DNA from: Chryseobacterium sp. KLBC 52
GTDB taxonomy: Bacteria > Bacteroidota > Bacteroidia > Flavobacteriales > Weeksellaceae
Direction: 5' to 3'
Length of the DNA stretch: 64,000 nucleotides
Assembly (NCBI RefSeq): GCF_003347605.1
Contig: NZ_QDFZ01000008.1
Location: forward strand, 21,469 to 85,468
The translations under genes were made by a program, and so were the position numbers. The notes beneath the pieces were generated by a model. It ran no database searches and was not told the DNA's origin. It saw only the letters and a list, made by a program, of their open reading frames with translations. Positions 18,532 to 25,892 of the stretch are shown here, one piece after another (the first letter of the stretch is position 1; each line of letters begins with the position of its first letter).

Positions 18532-18539
18532 CAAAAATA
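18532..18539 (-). promoter_or_regulatory. -7 box for POT copy 3
   Basis: Minus strand TATTTTTG, matching TAnnTTTG, 21 bp upstream of the ATG at 18510. Its position rules out the upstream in-frame TTG as start codon. No matching -33 element is seen. Confidence 0.55.
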
Positions 18540-18644
18540 GCTTTTTAATTTCAATTGATAAAATAAATAATACTTACCTAAATGATTAATGAAATAAATA
18601 TAAAATTTTAAGTGTAAAGAGTGATTTATATTGTTGGATTTAAC

Positions 18645-18685
18645 TTGTACACAGAATATAAATAGTGTAATAAGGGATTGTACAC
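18645..18685. repeat. Paired TTGTACAC direct repeats upstream of the peptide gene
   Basis: TTGTACAC occurs at 18645-18652 and 18678-18685, followed each time by a similar AGAATATA or GAAATATA tail. Start-to-start spacing is 33 nt, about three helical turns. The repeats lie 92-132 bp upstream of the small peptide gene and could be regulator-binding sites (inference). Confidence 0.4.
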
Positions 18686-18776
18686 GAAATATACAATAAG
18701 ATTTCTCTATAAAGTGATATTTGTTTTCTAGTTTCAAAATGTCAATAATGACACGTTATTAAAAAAAACATTTATT

Positions 18777-18980
18777 ATGAAAAAATTGAAAAAGATTTCG
18801 AGAGAAAATTTGAAAGGTTTAATAGGAGGTGGGCCTTTCCAACCAAGTGGAGATACAGGATGTAGCTATAAATGTTGCTCAGACAGAAACCCACAAGTAT
18901 TTAGTGCAACGGTGACTGTTTCTGTAGAGCAATCTGGATCTGTTTCTTGTTCTGAGGGATCACATTTAGTTGCTGTTTAA
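18777..18980 (+). CDS. Small Cys-rich peptide with double-glycine-type leader (bacteriocin-like)
   Basis: A 67-residue ORF. Residues 1-19 (MKKLKKISRENLKGLIGGG) resemble the Lys-rich leaders with a GG cleavage site seen on Bacteroidetes bacteriocin-like peptides (family knowledge). The core of about 48 residues holds four cysteines (29, 33, 34 and 58) and a Ser/Thr/Val-rich stretch, SATVTVSVEQSGSVSCSEG, offering dehydration or cyclisation residues. No peptidase-ABC transporter or modifying enzyme is adjacent. It is followed by a strong hairpin and two GLPGLI genes. Precursor status is inferred; activity is unknown. Confidence 0.7.
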   Translation: MKKLKKISRENLKGLIGGGPFQPSGDTGCSYKCCSDRNPQVFSATVTVSVEQSGSVSCSEGSHLVAV

Positions 18981-18996
18981 TTTTAATATAAATAGG

Positions 18997-19036
18997 AAAG
19001 AATACATCCGGCACCTTATAGGATGTATTCTTTATT
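18997..19036 (+). terminator. Terminator after the small peptide gene
   Basis: A 13 bp perfect stem (18997-19009 with 19021-19033) with 11-nt loop, then a short AT-rich tail. The T tract is weak. It would set peptide mRNA well above the downstream GLPGLI genes by partial termination. Confidence 0.75.
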
Positions 19037-19049
19037 TAAATGTACTGTT

Positions 19050-19874
19050 ATGAAAATTATCATTATCCTATTCCTGTTGTACTCACAATTGATTTTTAGT
19101 CAGAATAAAAGATTTATTTATGAATACTTCTTTATTCCTGACTCAACGAATAGGACTCATATTGTAAAAGAATTTATGTTTTTAGATATCTCTGATAGCA
19201 GATCCTTATTCTACAGTCAGCATAAGTATAATGAAGATTCAATATCTGTAGCTGAAGCTGAAAAGGGTAAGTTTTATATACCTAATGCAGATATACTGTA
19301 CAAAATAGAAAAGAAGAAAAATGATATATTCTTTTTAACAAGTGACTACGGATTAGATAAAATTAGAGTAAAAGATGATAGAAAAATGAATTGGAATATC
19401 CTTCCTGAGAGACAAAAATTTTTTGGTTATGATACCCAAAAAGCTTCTTTAGATTTTGTTGGAAGAAAATGGATCGCCTGGTTTACTTTAGATATCCCAA
19501 TTCCAGATGGACCGTATAAATTTCATGGACTTCCTGGTTTAATTGTAAAAATTGAGGATGGTACTAAAAGTCATATTTATAATTTAGTAGAAATTAAAAA
19601 CATTTCTGATGATATTAAATATCCTGAGCTAAATTCAAAAACTAAAGACATTATATTAAATGAGAATAAATTTAGAGAACTCTTTCAAAAATATAGAAAT
19701 GATCCTGCTGCAGAAACCAGGCAACTTTATATGCAAGGAAAGATCATAGATCAAAAAGATAATTTAGGTAATTTCCGGAAAGGTGCTGAAATAGTACGGG
19801 ACGTTGATCGATTAACAAAAGAAAGATTAAAAAAAGATAATAATATCATTGAGATTGATCTATTGAAAAAATGA
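19050..19874 (+). CDS. GLPGLI family protein (copy 1)
   Basis: Exported protein of about 274 residues. I choose the ATG at 19050, which gives a signal peptide MKIIIILFLLYSQLIFSQ; the in-frame ATG at 19023 lies inside the terminator stem. The family hallmark is PYKFHGLPGLIVKIED (about residue 155), preceded by FVGRKWIAWFTLDIPIPDGP. The GLPGLI family is widespread in Bacteroidetes, of unknown function, and frequently sits beside outer-membrane or secreted peptide genes. Paralogue of the gene at 20015. Its TGA overlaps the ATG of the next small ORF. Confidence 0.85.
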   Translation: MKIIIILFLLYSQLIFSQNKRFIYEYFFIPDSTNRTHIVKEFMFLDISDSRSLFYSQHKYNEDSISVAEAEKGKFYIPNADILYKIEKKKNDIFFLTSDYGLDKIRVKDDRKMNWNILPERQKFFGYDTQKASLDFVGRKWIAWFTLDIPIPDGPYKFHGLPGLIVKIEDGTKSHIYNLVEIKNISDDIKYPELNSKTKDIILNENKFRELFQKYRNDPAAETRQLYMQGKIIDQKDNLGNFRKGAEIVRDVDRLTKERLKKDNNIIEIDLLKK

Positions 19875-20008
19875 ATGTGCGCTCAATAAAAAAAATGAAA
19901 TTCAGAAGAAACTATCAGTTTTTCAAAAATAATTTGTCTGAATATCCGGTTCAGTATGAAAGAGCAGATCTGGAGTTCTTTATCCCGGAATTATTATCTG
20001 AAAATTAA
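19871..20008 (+). CDS. 45-residue hypothetical ORF overlapping GLPGLI copy 1
   Basis: An ATGA stop/start overlap joins it to GLPGLI copy 1, and GLPGLI copy 2 begins 6 bp after its TAA. The product begins MNVRSIKKMKFRRNYQFF and ends YERADLEFFIPELLSEN: a basic N-terminal half and an acidic C-terminal half, without signal peptide or cysteines. I do not recognise it. The translational coupling supports a real gene; alternatively it is the tail of a longer lost gene. No homology search was possible. Confidence 0.45.
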   Translation: MNVRSIKKMKFRRNYQFFKNNLSEYPVQYERADLEFFIPELLSEN

Positions 20009-20014
20009 ATTATT

Positions 20015-20842
20015 ATGAAAAACTTATTATTTATATTGCTGGGAACATGCATGATGTTTGCTCAGAACAACAGGTTCATCTATGAGGTGAAATACAAGAA
20101 AGATTCAACCTCAAAAGATATCACCAGGGAAAATTATTATCTGGATATCACAAAAGATGATATTGCTTATTATAACAGACTGAATTATATTAGTGATTCA
20201 TTATTTATTGCTACCGGGCAATATGCATTTAAAGGCAACAGGCTGACTTCTTTTTTAATAAAAAAGAAGGATGATAATATATACCAAAACTATGAATATA
20301 TCGGAGATGTAAATTTTTATAAAATATCTGAGGAAGCAAAACAACAATGGAATATTACAGACAGTATAAAGGGTTCCAGTAATTTCCAGCTTCAAAAAGC
20401 TACTACACAGTTCGGAGGGAGGAACTGGATCGCATGGTTTACTAAAGATATTCCGATGCCTTACGGGCCTTATAAGTTTAACGGATTACCGGGATTGATT
20501 ATGGAATTGTATGATACAGAAAAGAATTATTATTTTAATGTGATTAAGAGTGAAAAGATTCCGGATGCTTATCAACGTAATTCATTGAATGCCTCTATAT
20601 CCAGAGCAATTCCCGTTACCCAAAAAGATTTAAATAAACTAAGGTTGGACCTCTATTCCAATCCTTTTAAATATGCATTTAATGGAAATTTAACTATGCG
20701 CGAAGGGCAGAAATTGTTGTTGGAGGACGGAACAGTCTTGTCTAAAGAACAGCTGAAACCTGCAGAAGCCAACGAAAGAAAAAAGTTAAAAGCCTTTAAT
20801 AATCCTATAGAACTGGATAAAGCGGTGAAATACCCTAAGTAA
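20015..20842 (+). CDS. GLPGLI family protein (copy 2)
   Basis: 275 residues with signal peptide MKNLLFILLGTCMMFAQ. The hallmark YKFNGLPGLIMELYD (about residue 158) follows FGGRNWIAWFTKDIPMPYGP, closely matching copy 1. The two copies align along most of their length, so they arose by local duplication. Function is unknown for the family; periplasmic or outer-membrane-associated location is inferred from the signal peptide. The gene ends at a strong hairpin (20845-20877), closing the peptide-GLPGLI transcription unit. Confidence 0.86.
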   Translation: MKNLLFILLGTCMMFAQNNRFIYEVKYKKDSTSKDITRENYYLDITKDDIAYYNRLNYISDSLFIATGQYAFKGNRLTSFLIKKKDDNIYQNYEYIGDVNFYKISEEAKQQWNITDSIKGSSNFQLQKATTQFGGRNWIAWFTKDIPMPYGPYKFNGLPGLIMELYDTEKNYYFNVIKSEKIPDAYQRNSLNASISRAIPVTQKDLNKLRLDLYSNPFKYAFNGNLTMREGQKLLLEDGTVLSKEQLKPAEANERKKLKAFNNPIELDKAVKYPK

Positions 20843-20844
20843 TG

Positions 20845-20879
20845 AAAATCCCTTTCAGAATTTCTGAAAGGGATTTTTT
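20845..20879 (+). terminator. Terminator after GLPGLI copy 2
   Basis: A 15 bp perfect stem (20845-20859 with 20863-20877), 3-nt loop, T run. It closes the transcription unit that starts at 18777. Confidence 0.88.
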
Positions 20880-20898
20880 ATGAGTTATAAATTGAATA

Positions 20899-23028
20899 TT
20901 ATAGATTATTCAGGATGAAATCCGTCATTTTCTGGTATAACTGAGGTCTTGTCTGTCCACCATAGATTCCGTGGTTTTTATCAGGATAAGCCATGAAATC
21001 AAACTGTTTTTTGTTTTGAATCAAAGCTTCTGAAAACTCCATAGAATTCTGGAAGTGAACGTTGTCATCAGCCGTTCCGTGGATTAATAAGAATTTGCCT
21101 TTTAATAAGTTAGCGTATTCCGTAGGAGAATTTTTATCATATCCATCAGGATTTTCCTGAGGTGTTCTCATAAATCTTTCTGTGTACACAGAGTCATAAT
21201 ATCTCCAGTTGGTTACCGGTGCTACAGCAATTCCCACTTTGAAAACATCAGCTCCTTTAGTCATTGCTAAACTGGTCATATAACCCCCGAAGCTCCATCC
21301 GAACATTCCGATTCTGCTTTTGTCAATATAAGATTGGTTTCCGAACCACTTAGCTGCAGTGATCTGATCTTCGATCTCATATTTTCCTAAATTCATATAG
21401 GTAACCTTTTTGTATTTTGCTCCTTTGTAACCTGTTCCACGTCCGTCTACACAAGCGACAATATATCCTTTTTGTACAAGGTGATTGAACCACATGGCGT
21501 TTCCGTTATCCCATGAGTTGGCTACCTGCTGAGATCCAGGCCCGGAATACTGGAACATAAATAAAGGATATTTCTTGTTCGGATCAAAGTTTTTAGGCTT
21601 CATGATCCAGGCATTCATCTGATCGCCTACAGCGTTTGGAATCGTGATGAATTCCTTTTCAACAAAATTATCAGCCTTTAGTTTCTGTAACTGATCATTG
21701 TTGTTCTGAAGCTCTTTTACTGCTTTCCCGTTACCGTCTTTTAAAACGTATGTATAAGGTTTTGCTGCTGTAGAAGACGTTTCGATGAAATAATTATAGT
21801 TTTTGCTGAAGTTTGCAGAGTTATTTCCTTCTGCATTGGAGATCAGCTGGGTTTTTCCGTTTTCAATATTTACTTTGGAAATTACCTTATTGATGCTTCC
21901 TTTTTCAGTAGTCTGAACATAAATTTCTTTGGACTTTGGATTAAACCCATAATAATCGGTTACCTCCCAGTTTCCTTTAGTAATTTGTTTTTTTAGTTTT
22001 CCATCTTTGTCATACCAATAAAGATGGCGGTTTCCATCTCTCTCAGAAGCCCAAAGGAATGAATCATCCTCAAGGAATTCAAGAGTAGGGCCATCGGTAT
22101 CTACCCATTTTTCATCTGTTTCAGTAAATAATTTCTGAACTGCACCTGTTTTGGTATTTACTTTTAAGATATCTGATGCATTCTGAATCCTTTCAGAAGT
22201 AATTAAAACAATTTCATCTGCTTTTGCGGTCTGGAATACATTCGGAATATAGTAGTTTTTGAAAGAACCTAAGTTCAGCTGCGTTGTTTTTCCATTGTCA
22301 AGACGGTATAGCTGTGCTGAAACAACTGAGTTTTTTTCGCCTGCTTTAGGATATTTATAGCGCATTTCAGCCGGATAAAGGTTTTTCCCGTAAATAGGAA
22401 TGTAGATCTCCGGAACCTGGCTTTCGTCAGACTTCACAAATACGATGGCATCAGAATTTTTTGTCCATTCGTATTGTCTTGCATGCCCGAATTCTTCCTC
22501 ATATACCCAGTCTGCCAAACCATTCAGGATAGAATTCTTTTTACCATCGGTAGTAATCTGTATGATTTTTCCTGAGCTAAGGTCCTGATAGAAAAGATTA
22601 TTGTCGGAAATAAAAGCCACTTTGGTAGCATCTGGTGAAAATGTAGGTTCCTGAACAGGTTTTCCTTCATTCAGACTTATTACTTTCCCGGATTTCAAAT
22701 CTTTTACATCAAATTTGCCTAGAAAAGAATGTCTGTAAATAGGCTGGCTTCCTGTCTGTAAAAGAATTTTAGATTCGTCATCAGAAAAAATATAGCTTTC
22801 GAATTTTCCGTCTACAACATTTCCTTCCTTCTGAGAAGTTTTATAAGAATATTTTGCAATTCCTGAGGATTCAATCACAAGATAGTTCTCTCCGTTTTTC
22901 ATGGAAGAGATTCCCGCAATGCCTTTTCCGCGGTAATATCCTGAATATATTTTATCTAAAGTGATTTGCTGTGCTGACAAATTTTGGAATACCGCCGCAA
23001 CAGTAAGAGTTAAGAGTAATTTTTTCAT
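20899..23028 (-). CDS. S9 family prolyl dipeptidyl peptidase (DPP-IV-like)
   Basis: An exported serine peptidase removing X-Pro/X-Ala dipeptides from peptide N-termini. It has a signal peptide (MKKLLLTLTVAAVFQNLSAQ), a beta-propeller domain (about residues 40-460) and an alpha/beta hydrolase domain. Catalytic Ser lies in GWSFGGYM (about 585), Asp in HGTADDNVH (about 660), His in KNHGIYGG (about 693). The double-Glu recognition motif is in DWVYEEEFG (about residue 173), as in true DPP-IV. 709 residues is the normal size. Together with the POT carriers it fits peptide scavenging. Confidence 0.94.
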   Translation of the reverse strand: MKKLLLTLTVAAVFQNLSAQQITLDKIYSGYYRGKGIAGISSMKNGENYLVIESSGIAKYSYKTSQKEGNVVDGKFESYIFSDDESKILLQTGSQPIYRHSFLGKFDVKDLKSGKVISLNEGKPVQEPTFSPDATKVAFISDNNLFYQDLSSGKIIQITTDGKKNSILNGLADWVYEEEFGHARQYEWTKNSDAIVFVKSDESQVPEIYIPIYGKNLYPAEMRYKYPKAGEKNSVVSAQLYRLDNGKTTQLNLGSFKNYYIPNVFQTAKADEIVLITSERIQNASDILKVNTKTGAVQKLFTETDEKWVDTDGPTLEFLEDDSFLWASERDGNRHLYWYDKDGKLKKQITKGNWEVTDYYGFNPKSKEIYVQTTEKGSINKVISKVNIENGKTQLISNAEGNNSANFSKNYNYFIETSSTAAKPYTYVLKDGNGKAVKELQNNNDQLQKLKADNFVEKEFITIPNAVGDQMNAWIMKPKNFDPNKKYPLFMFQYSGPGSQQVANSWDNGNAMWFNHLVQKGYIVACVDGRGTGYKGAKYKKVTYMNLGKYEIEDQITAAKWFGNQSYIDKSRIGMFGWSFGGYMTSLAMTKGADVFKVGIAVAPVTNWRYYDSVYTERFMRTPQENPDGYDKNSPTEYANLLKGKFLLIHGTADDNVHFQNSMEFSEALIQNKKQFDFMAYPDKNHGIYGGQTRPQLYQKMTDFILNNL

Positions 23029-23047
23029 TTCTAGTACTAATGGATTT

Positions 23048-23055
23048 CAAAGATA
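23048..23055 (-). promoter_or_regulatory. -7 box for the DPP-IV-like gene
   Basis: Minus strand TATCTTTG, exact TAnnTTTG match, 20 bp upstream of the ATG. No TTG at -33 spacing. Confidence 0.5.
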
Positions 23056-23148
23056 ATAATTTTATTAAATGTATAAAAAAGCTTTTCAAATAAGCTTTTT
23101 GGCAAAAAAATTGAATATCAATACTTATAATCAAATCAAATAATAATT

Positions 23149-23622
23149 ATGGAAACGAATGCATACAACCAGAAACTGAACCGTTATGTATTAAAAGACC
23201 AGATTGTCTATACAGGTTTTTCCAGTTTTAATGACGCTGAAGAATGTGCTCATAAAAAAGGAGGAACATTGGTAGAAGTAGTATTTAGAGACGGGAATGA
23301 TAATCCCGAAATTACTGATGAGGCGGGGTTGATAGAGAAAAAAATTCATTACTATGTGTATGCAGGCGATGAGTATAAATTTATCCATTCCTCAGATCCG
23401 GGATTTAGAAAATATGCAGATGAGCTGCAGAAAATAAAAGCAAAACTGCAACAATCTCCACCAGATGAGAGATATTTAGCCAATTTTGAGATTGAAAATG
23501 CAGAAGACCCGATTATTGTGATCAAAAATGATCATTTTGAATCGGTAACATCGAGAGAGCGTTCAAAATATTTGAAACATGCCTGTGTCTATGAATTAGG
23601 GGTATCCCTGCCAAAATCTTAA
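23149..23622 (+). CDS. Conserved-looking hypothetical protein, 157 residues
   Basis: I do not recognise this protein. It is soluble, has no signal peptide or membrane segment, and is rich in Lys and Glu. Notable segments are YVLKDQIVYTGFSSFNDAEECAHKKG and KKIHYYVYAGDEYKFIH. Codon use resembles its neighbours, and the gene sits 11 bp ahead of a DUF6496 gene with the same orientation, so the two likely form one operon closed by the terminator at 23828. It starts about 120 bp from the divergent DPP-IV-like gene. Confidence 0.65.
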   Translation: METNAYNQKLNRYVLKDQIVYTGFSSFNDAEECAHKKGGTLVEVVFRDGNDNPEITDEAGLIEKKIHYYVYAGDEYKFIHSSDPGFRKYADELQKIKAKLQQSPPDERYLANFEIENAEDPIIVIKNDHFESVTSRERSKYLKHACVYELGVSLPKS

Positions 23623-23633
23623 AAAATCTGATC

Positions 23634-23822
23634 ATGAGCAAAACAAAATATTCAGAAAAAGCTCAGGACAAAGTAGGAAAAGTAATGCACGAATTCAAGG
23701 AAGGAAAATTGAAGTCTTCTTCCGGAAAGAAAGTGACAAGCAGAAAACAGGCCGTAGCCATCGGTATTTCTGAAGCACGTGAAAAAGGTATGAAAGTACC
23801 ATCGAAAAAAAAAGGTAAATAA
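23634..23822 (+). CDS. DUF6496 family small basic protein
   Basis: A 62-residue, strongly basic protein: KAQDKVGKVMHEFKEGKLKS, a GKKVTSRKQAVAIGISEARE segment and a C-terminal KKKGK tail. This pattern matches the DUF6496 family, whose members are often annotated as small DNA-associated or stress-related proteins without proven function. The 11 bp gap to the upstream gene and shared terminator suggest co-expression. Confidence 0.75.
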   Translation: MSKTKYSEKAQDKVGKVMHEFKEGKLKSSSGKKVTSRKQAVAIGISEAREKGMKVPSKKKGK

Positions 23823-23827
23823 CTTAT

Positions 23828-23858
23828 AAATCCAGAAAGTTTTCTTTCTGGATTTTTT
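23828..23858 (+). terminator. Terminator after the DUF6496 gene
   Basis: A 12 bp perfect stem (23828-23839 with 23844-23855), TTTT loop, T-rich end. Confidence 0.88.
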
Positions 23859-24200
23859 TATATAATATTTTGTATTCTATCTATTCCGGGTAATAAAAAG
23901 GAAAAAAAGGGACCAAAGTGCTCAAAAAACTGGGCGATTTGTTTCTTATTACATGCAATTTTTCCTGTATTGTGATAGTGTTATGTATTTTAACATGTTG
24001 TAAATATGCGTGTTGCGTAACTGATGTATGTATGATGTAGTTCACTTTATATGAGTTTATTCGTTTTTGTTGCAATTTCACATCATTCATAATTCATTAT
24101 AATCTTATTTCAAATATAAAACACAAATGATGAGAAAGAATCCCTAATGTTTTATGGGTGGGTAAAGTTGGTCTTTATCCGGTATTAATTGATCTACAAA
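23859..24200. other. Gene-free region ahead of the sulfatase operon
   Basis: About 340 bp with no credible ORF. A minus-strand frame at 23881-24090 has composition unlike coding DNA. Near the right end there is a small hairpin (24161-24167 with 24173-24180, one bulge) that precedes the long leader hairpin. Confidence 0.4.
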
Positions 24201-24258
24201 CAGCCTTGGGGAACCTTTTCTTTTCTACCATGATAGGATGTCGGTTCCCGCAAGGCTG
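24201..24258 (+). promoter_or_regulatory. Long leader hairpin before the sulfatase operon
   Basis: An inverted repeat of 15 pairs (24201-24215 with 24243-24258, a single bulged base) encloses a 27-nt loop and ends 20 bp before the first sulfatase ATG. No T run follows, so it is not a simple terminator. It may be a regulatory leader structure or a remnant of mobile-element ends; the sequence alone cannot decide. Confidence 0.5.
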
Positions 24259-24278
24259 ATTATTAAAAACTAATTGAT

Positions 24279-25874
24279 ATGTTCGGAAATTGTACTTTAA
24301 AATCAATAGTCATTCTTCTGTTGATTTTACCATTTACTATCATTACAGGACAATCGCAAAAAAAATCCAAACCCAATGTAATTTTTATTGTCGTTGATGA
24401 CCTGAGACCGGAACTGGGAGTGTATGGTAATCCATTTATTAAGACCCCTAATATTGATAAGCTTGCCGGAAGAGGAACTACATTCACAAATGCCTATTGC
24501 CAGGTGGCTGTTTGTGCTCCTTCCAGAGCAAGTGCCTTAACAGGTTTAAGACCGGATTCCACCAAAGTGTGGGTGTTGGGAGAAGAATTTCGTAAAATAC
24601 ATCCTGATATTGTAACAATTCCCCAGCAATTTGAAAAATTCAATTATCATACAGTATCCATCGGAAAGATTTTTCATAATCATATGCCTGATTCTATCTC
24701 TTTTCGTGAACCGGATCTCCGTCCTGAAGGATATGCCGTTAAGAATATGATAGACAGAGATCCTGAATCTTTTTATTTCAGTGGTGAATTTAAAGCTGAG
24801 CTTGCTGCCAAAAGATTGGAAAGATTAGCCAAAGATCCTAAAAGATATGGTAACGGCTGGGCATACGGACGTTCTGTAGAAGTGGCAAACTGCCCTGATG
24901 ATTCACTATATGATGGAGCACAGACATCCCTTGCCATTCAGACCATCAACCGTATTAAAAATAAAAAGAAACCTTTCTTCCTGGCATTGGGGTATTTCAG
25001 ACCGCATTTACCCTTTGTAGCTCCTAAAAAGTACTGGGATCTTTATGATCCTATGCAAATACCGATGGCGGATAACAATTTTATTCCGTTCAATGCACCA
25101 AGTATGGCCATGTATAACCAAAGAGAGATGACTGCTTGCTATGACCTGGAATATGTAAAACATCCTGCCTACTTCCGGATGCCTGAAAAGGAGGCCAGAA
25201 TGCTCAAACATGGGTATTATGCTTCTGTAAGTTATGTTGATGCCTGTATCGGAAGACTTGTAGATGAGCTTGAAAAACAAAAACTAATGGACAATACCAT
25301 TATTGTATTATGGGGCGACCATGGCTGGAAACTGGGGGAGCATAACGCCTGGGGAAAGCAGACTAATTATTTAAATGATACCCGTGTTCCTCTTATTGTA
25401 TATGCACCTGGAATGAAAAATCCGGGAAGTAAAAGCAATGAACTGGTAGAGATGGTAGATCTTTATCCTACCCTCTGTGATCTCGCAGGAATAGAAACGC
25501 CTGCTTATCTGCAAGGCGTAAGCTTTAAAAAACTTCTGAATGAAAATAGTGTAGAATGGAAAGGAGCAGTATTCAGTCAGTTCTTACGTCCTGCCGGAGA
25601 AGGAATAGATCTTAATAAGAAAAATTATATGGGATATTCAATGGTGACTAAAAATTATCACCTGATAGAATGGTACTATTGGGATAAGACAAACCAAAAG
25701 CCTGGAGAACTTGTGGCACAGGAACTTTATAATACCACTTCGGATCCGAAAGAAAATTTCAATATTGCCGTGTATCCTGAAAATAAAGACATTCTTGAAA
25801 AGCTTTCTGAGCAGCGTAAAAAAGGATGGAAAGAAGTGAAAAATAAGCTGTTCACAGCTAAATCTTATCAATAA
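24279..25874 (+). CDS. Type I sulfatase, iduronate-2-sulfatase-like (S1_7 type), copy 1
   Basis: Exported 531-residue sulfatase. The signal sequence is at about 1-25; then metal-ligand block VVDDLRPELG; then the formylglycine motif VCAPSR with Cys79 and TGLRPDS following. The active-site segment WGDHGWKLGEHNAWGKQTN lies near residue 346. The fold and the RPD, DHGW and GEH segments resemble human iduronate-2-sulfatase. It hydrolyses sulfate esters on glycans; the exact glycan is unknown. It leads an operon with a second sulfatase (19 bp downstream) and a formylglycine-generating enzyme. Confidence 0.93.
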   Translation: MFGNCTLKSIVILLLILPFTIITGQSQKKSKPNVIFIVVDDLRPELGVYGNPFIKTPNIDKLAGRGTTFTNAYCQVAVCAPSRASALTGLRPDSTKVWVLGEEFRKIHPDIVTIPQQFEKFNYHTVSIGKIFHNHMPDSISFREPDLRPEGYAVKNMIDRDPESFYFSGEFKAELAAKRLERLAKDPKRYGNGWAYGRSVEVANCPDDSLYDGAQTSLAIQTINRIKNKKKPFFLALGYFRPHLPFVAPKKYWDLYDPMQIPMADNNFIPFNAPSMAMYNQREMTACYDLEYVKHPAYFRMPEKEARMLKHGYYASVSYVDACIGRLVDELEKQKLMDNTIIVLWGDHGWKLGEHNAWGKQTNYLNDTRVPLIVYAPGMKNPGSKSNELVEMVDLYPTLCDLAGIETPAYLQGVSFKKLLNENSVEWKGAVFSQFLRPAGEGIDLNKKNYMGYSMVTKNYHLIEWYYWDKTNQKPGELVAQELYNTTSDPKENFNIAVYPENKDILEKLSEQRKKGWKEVKNKLFTAKSYQ

Positions 25875-25892
25875 AAAGAAAATCTATATCTG

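Noticed and set aside
18511..18534. Longer N-terminus for POT copy 3 starting at TTG 18534
   Set aside because: The TTG is part of the TATTTTTG promoter box; the ATG at 18510 gives the usual protein start.
23881..24090. 69-codon minus-strand frame before the sulfatases
   Set aside because: Composition unlike proteins here, no start context, no recognisable motif.
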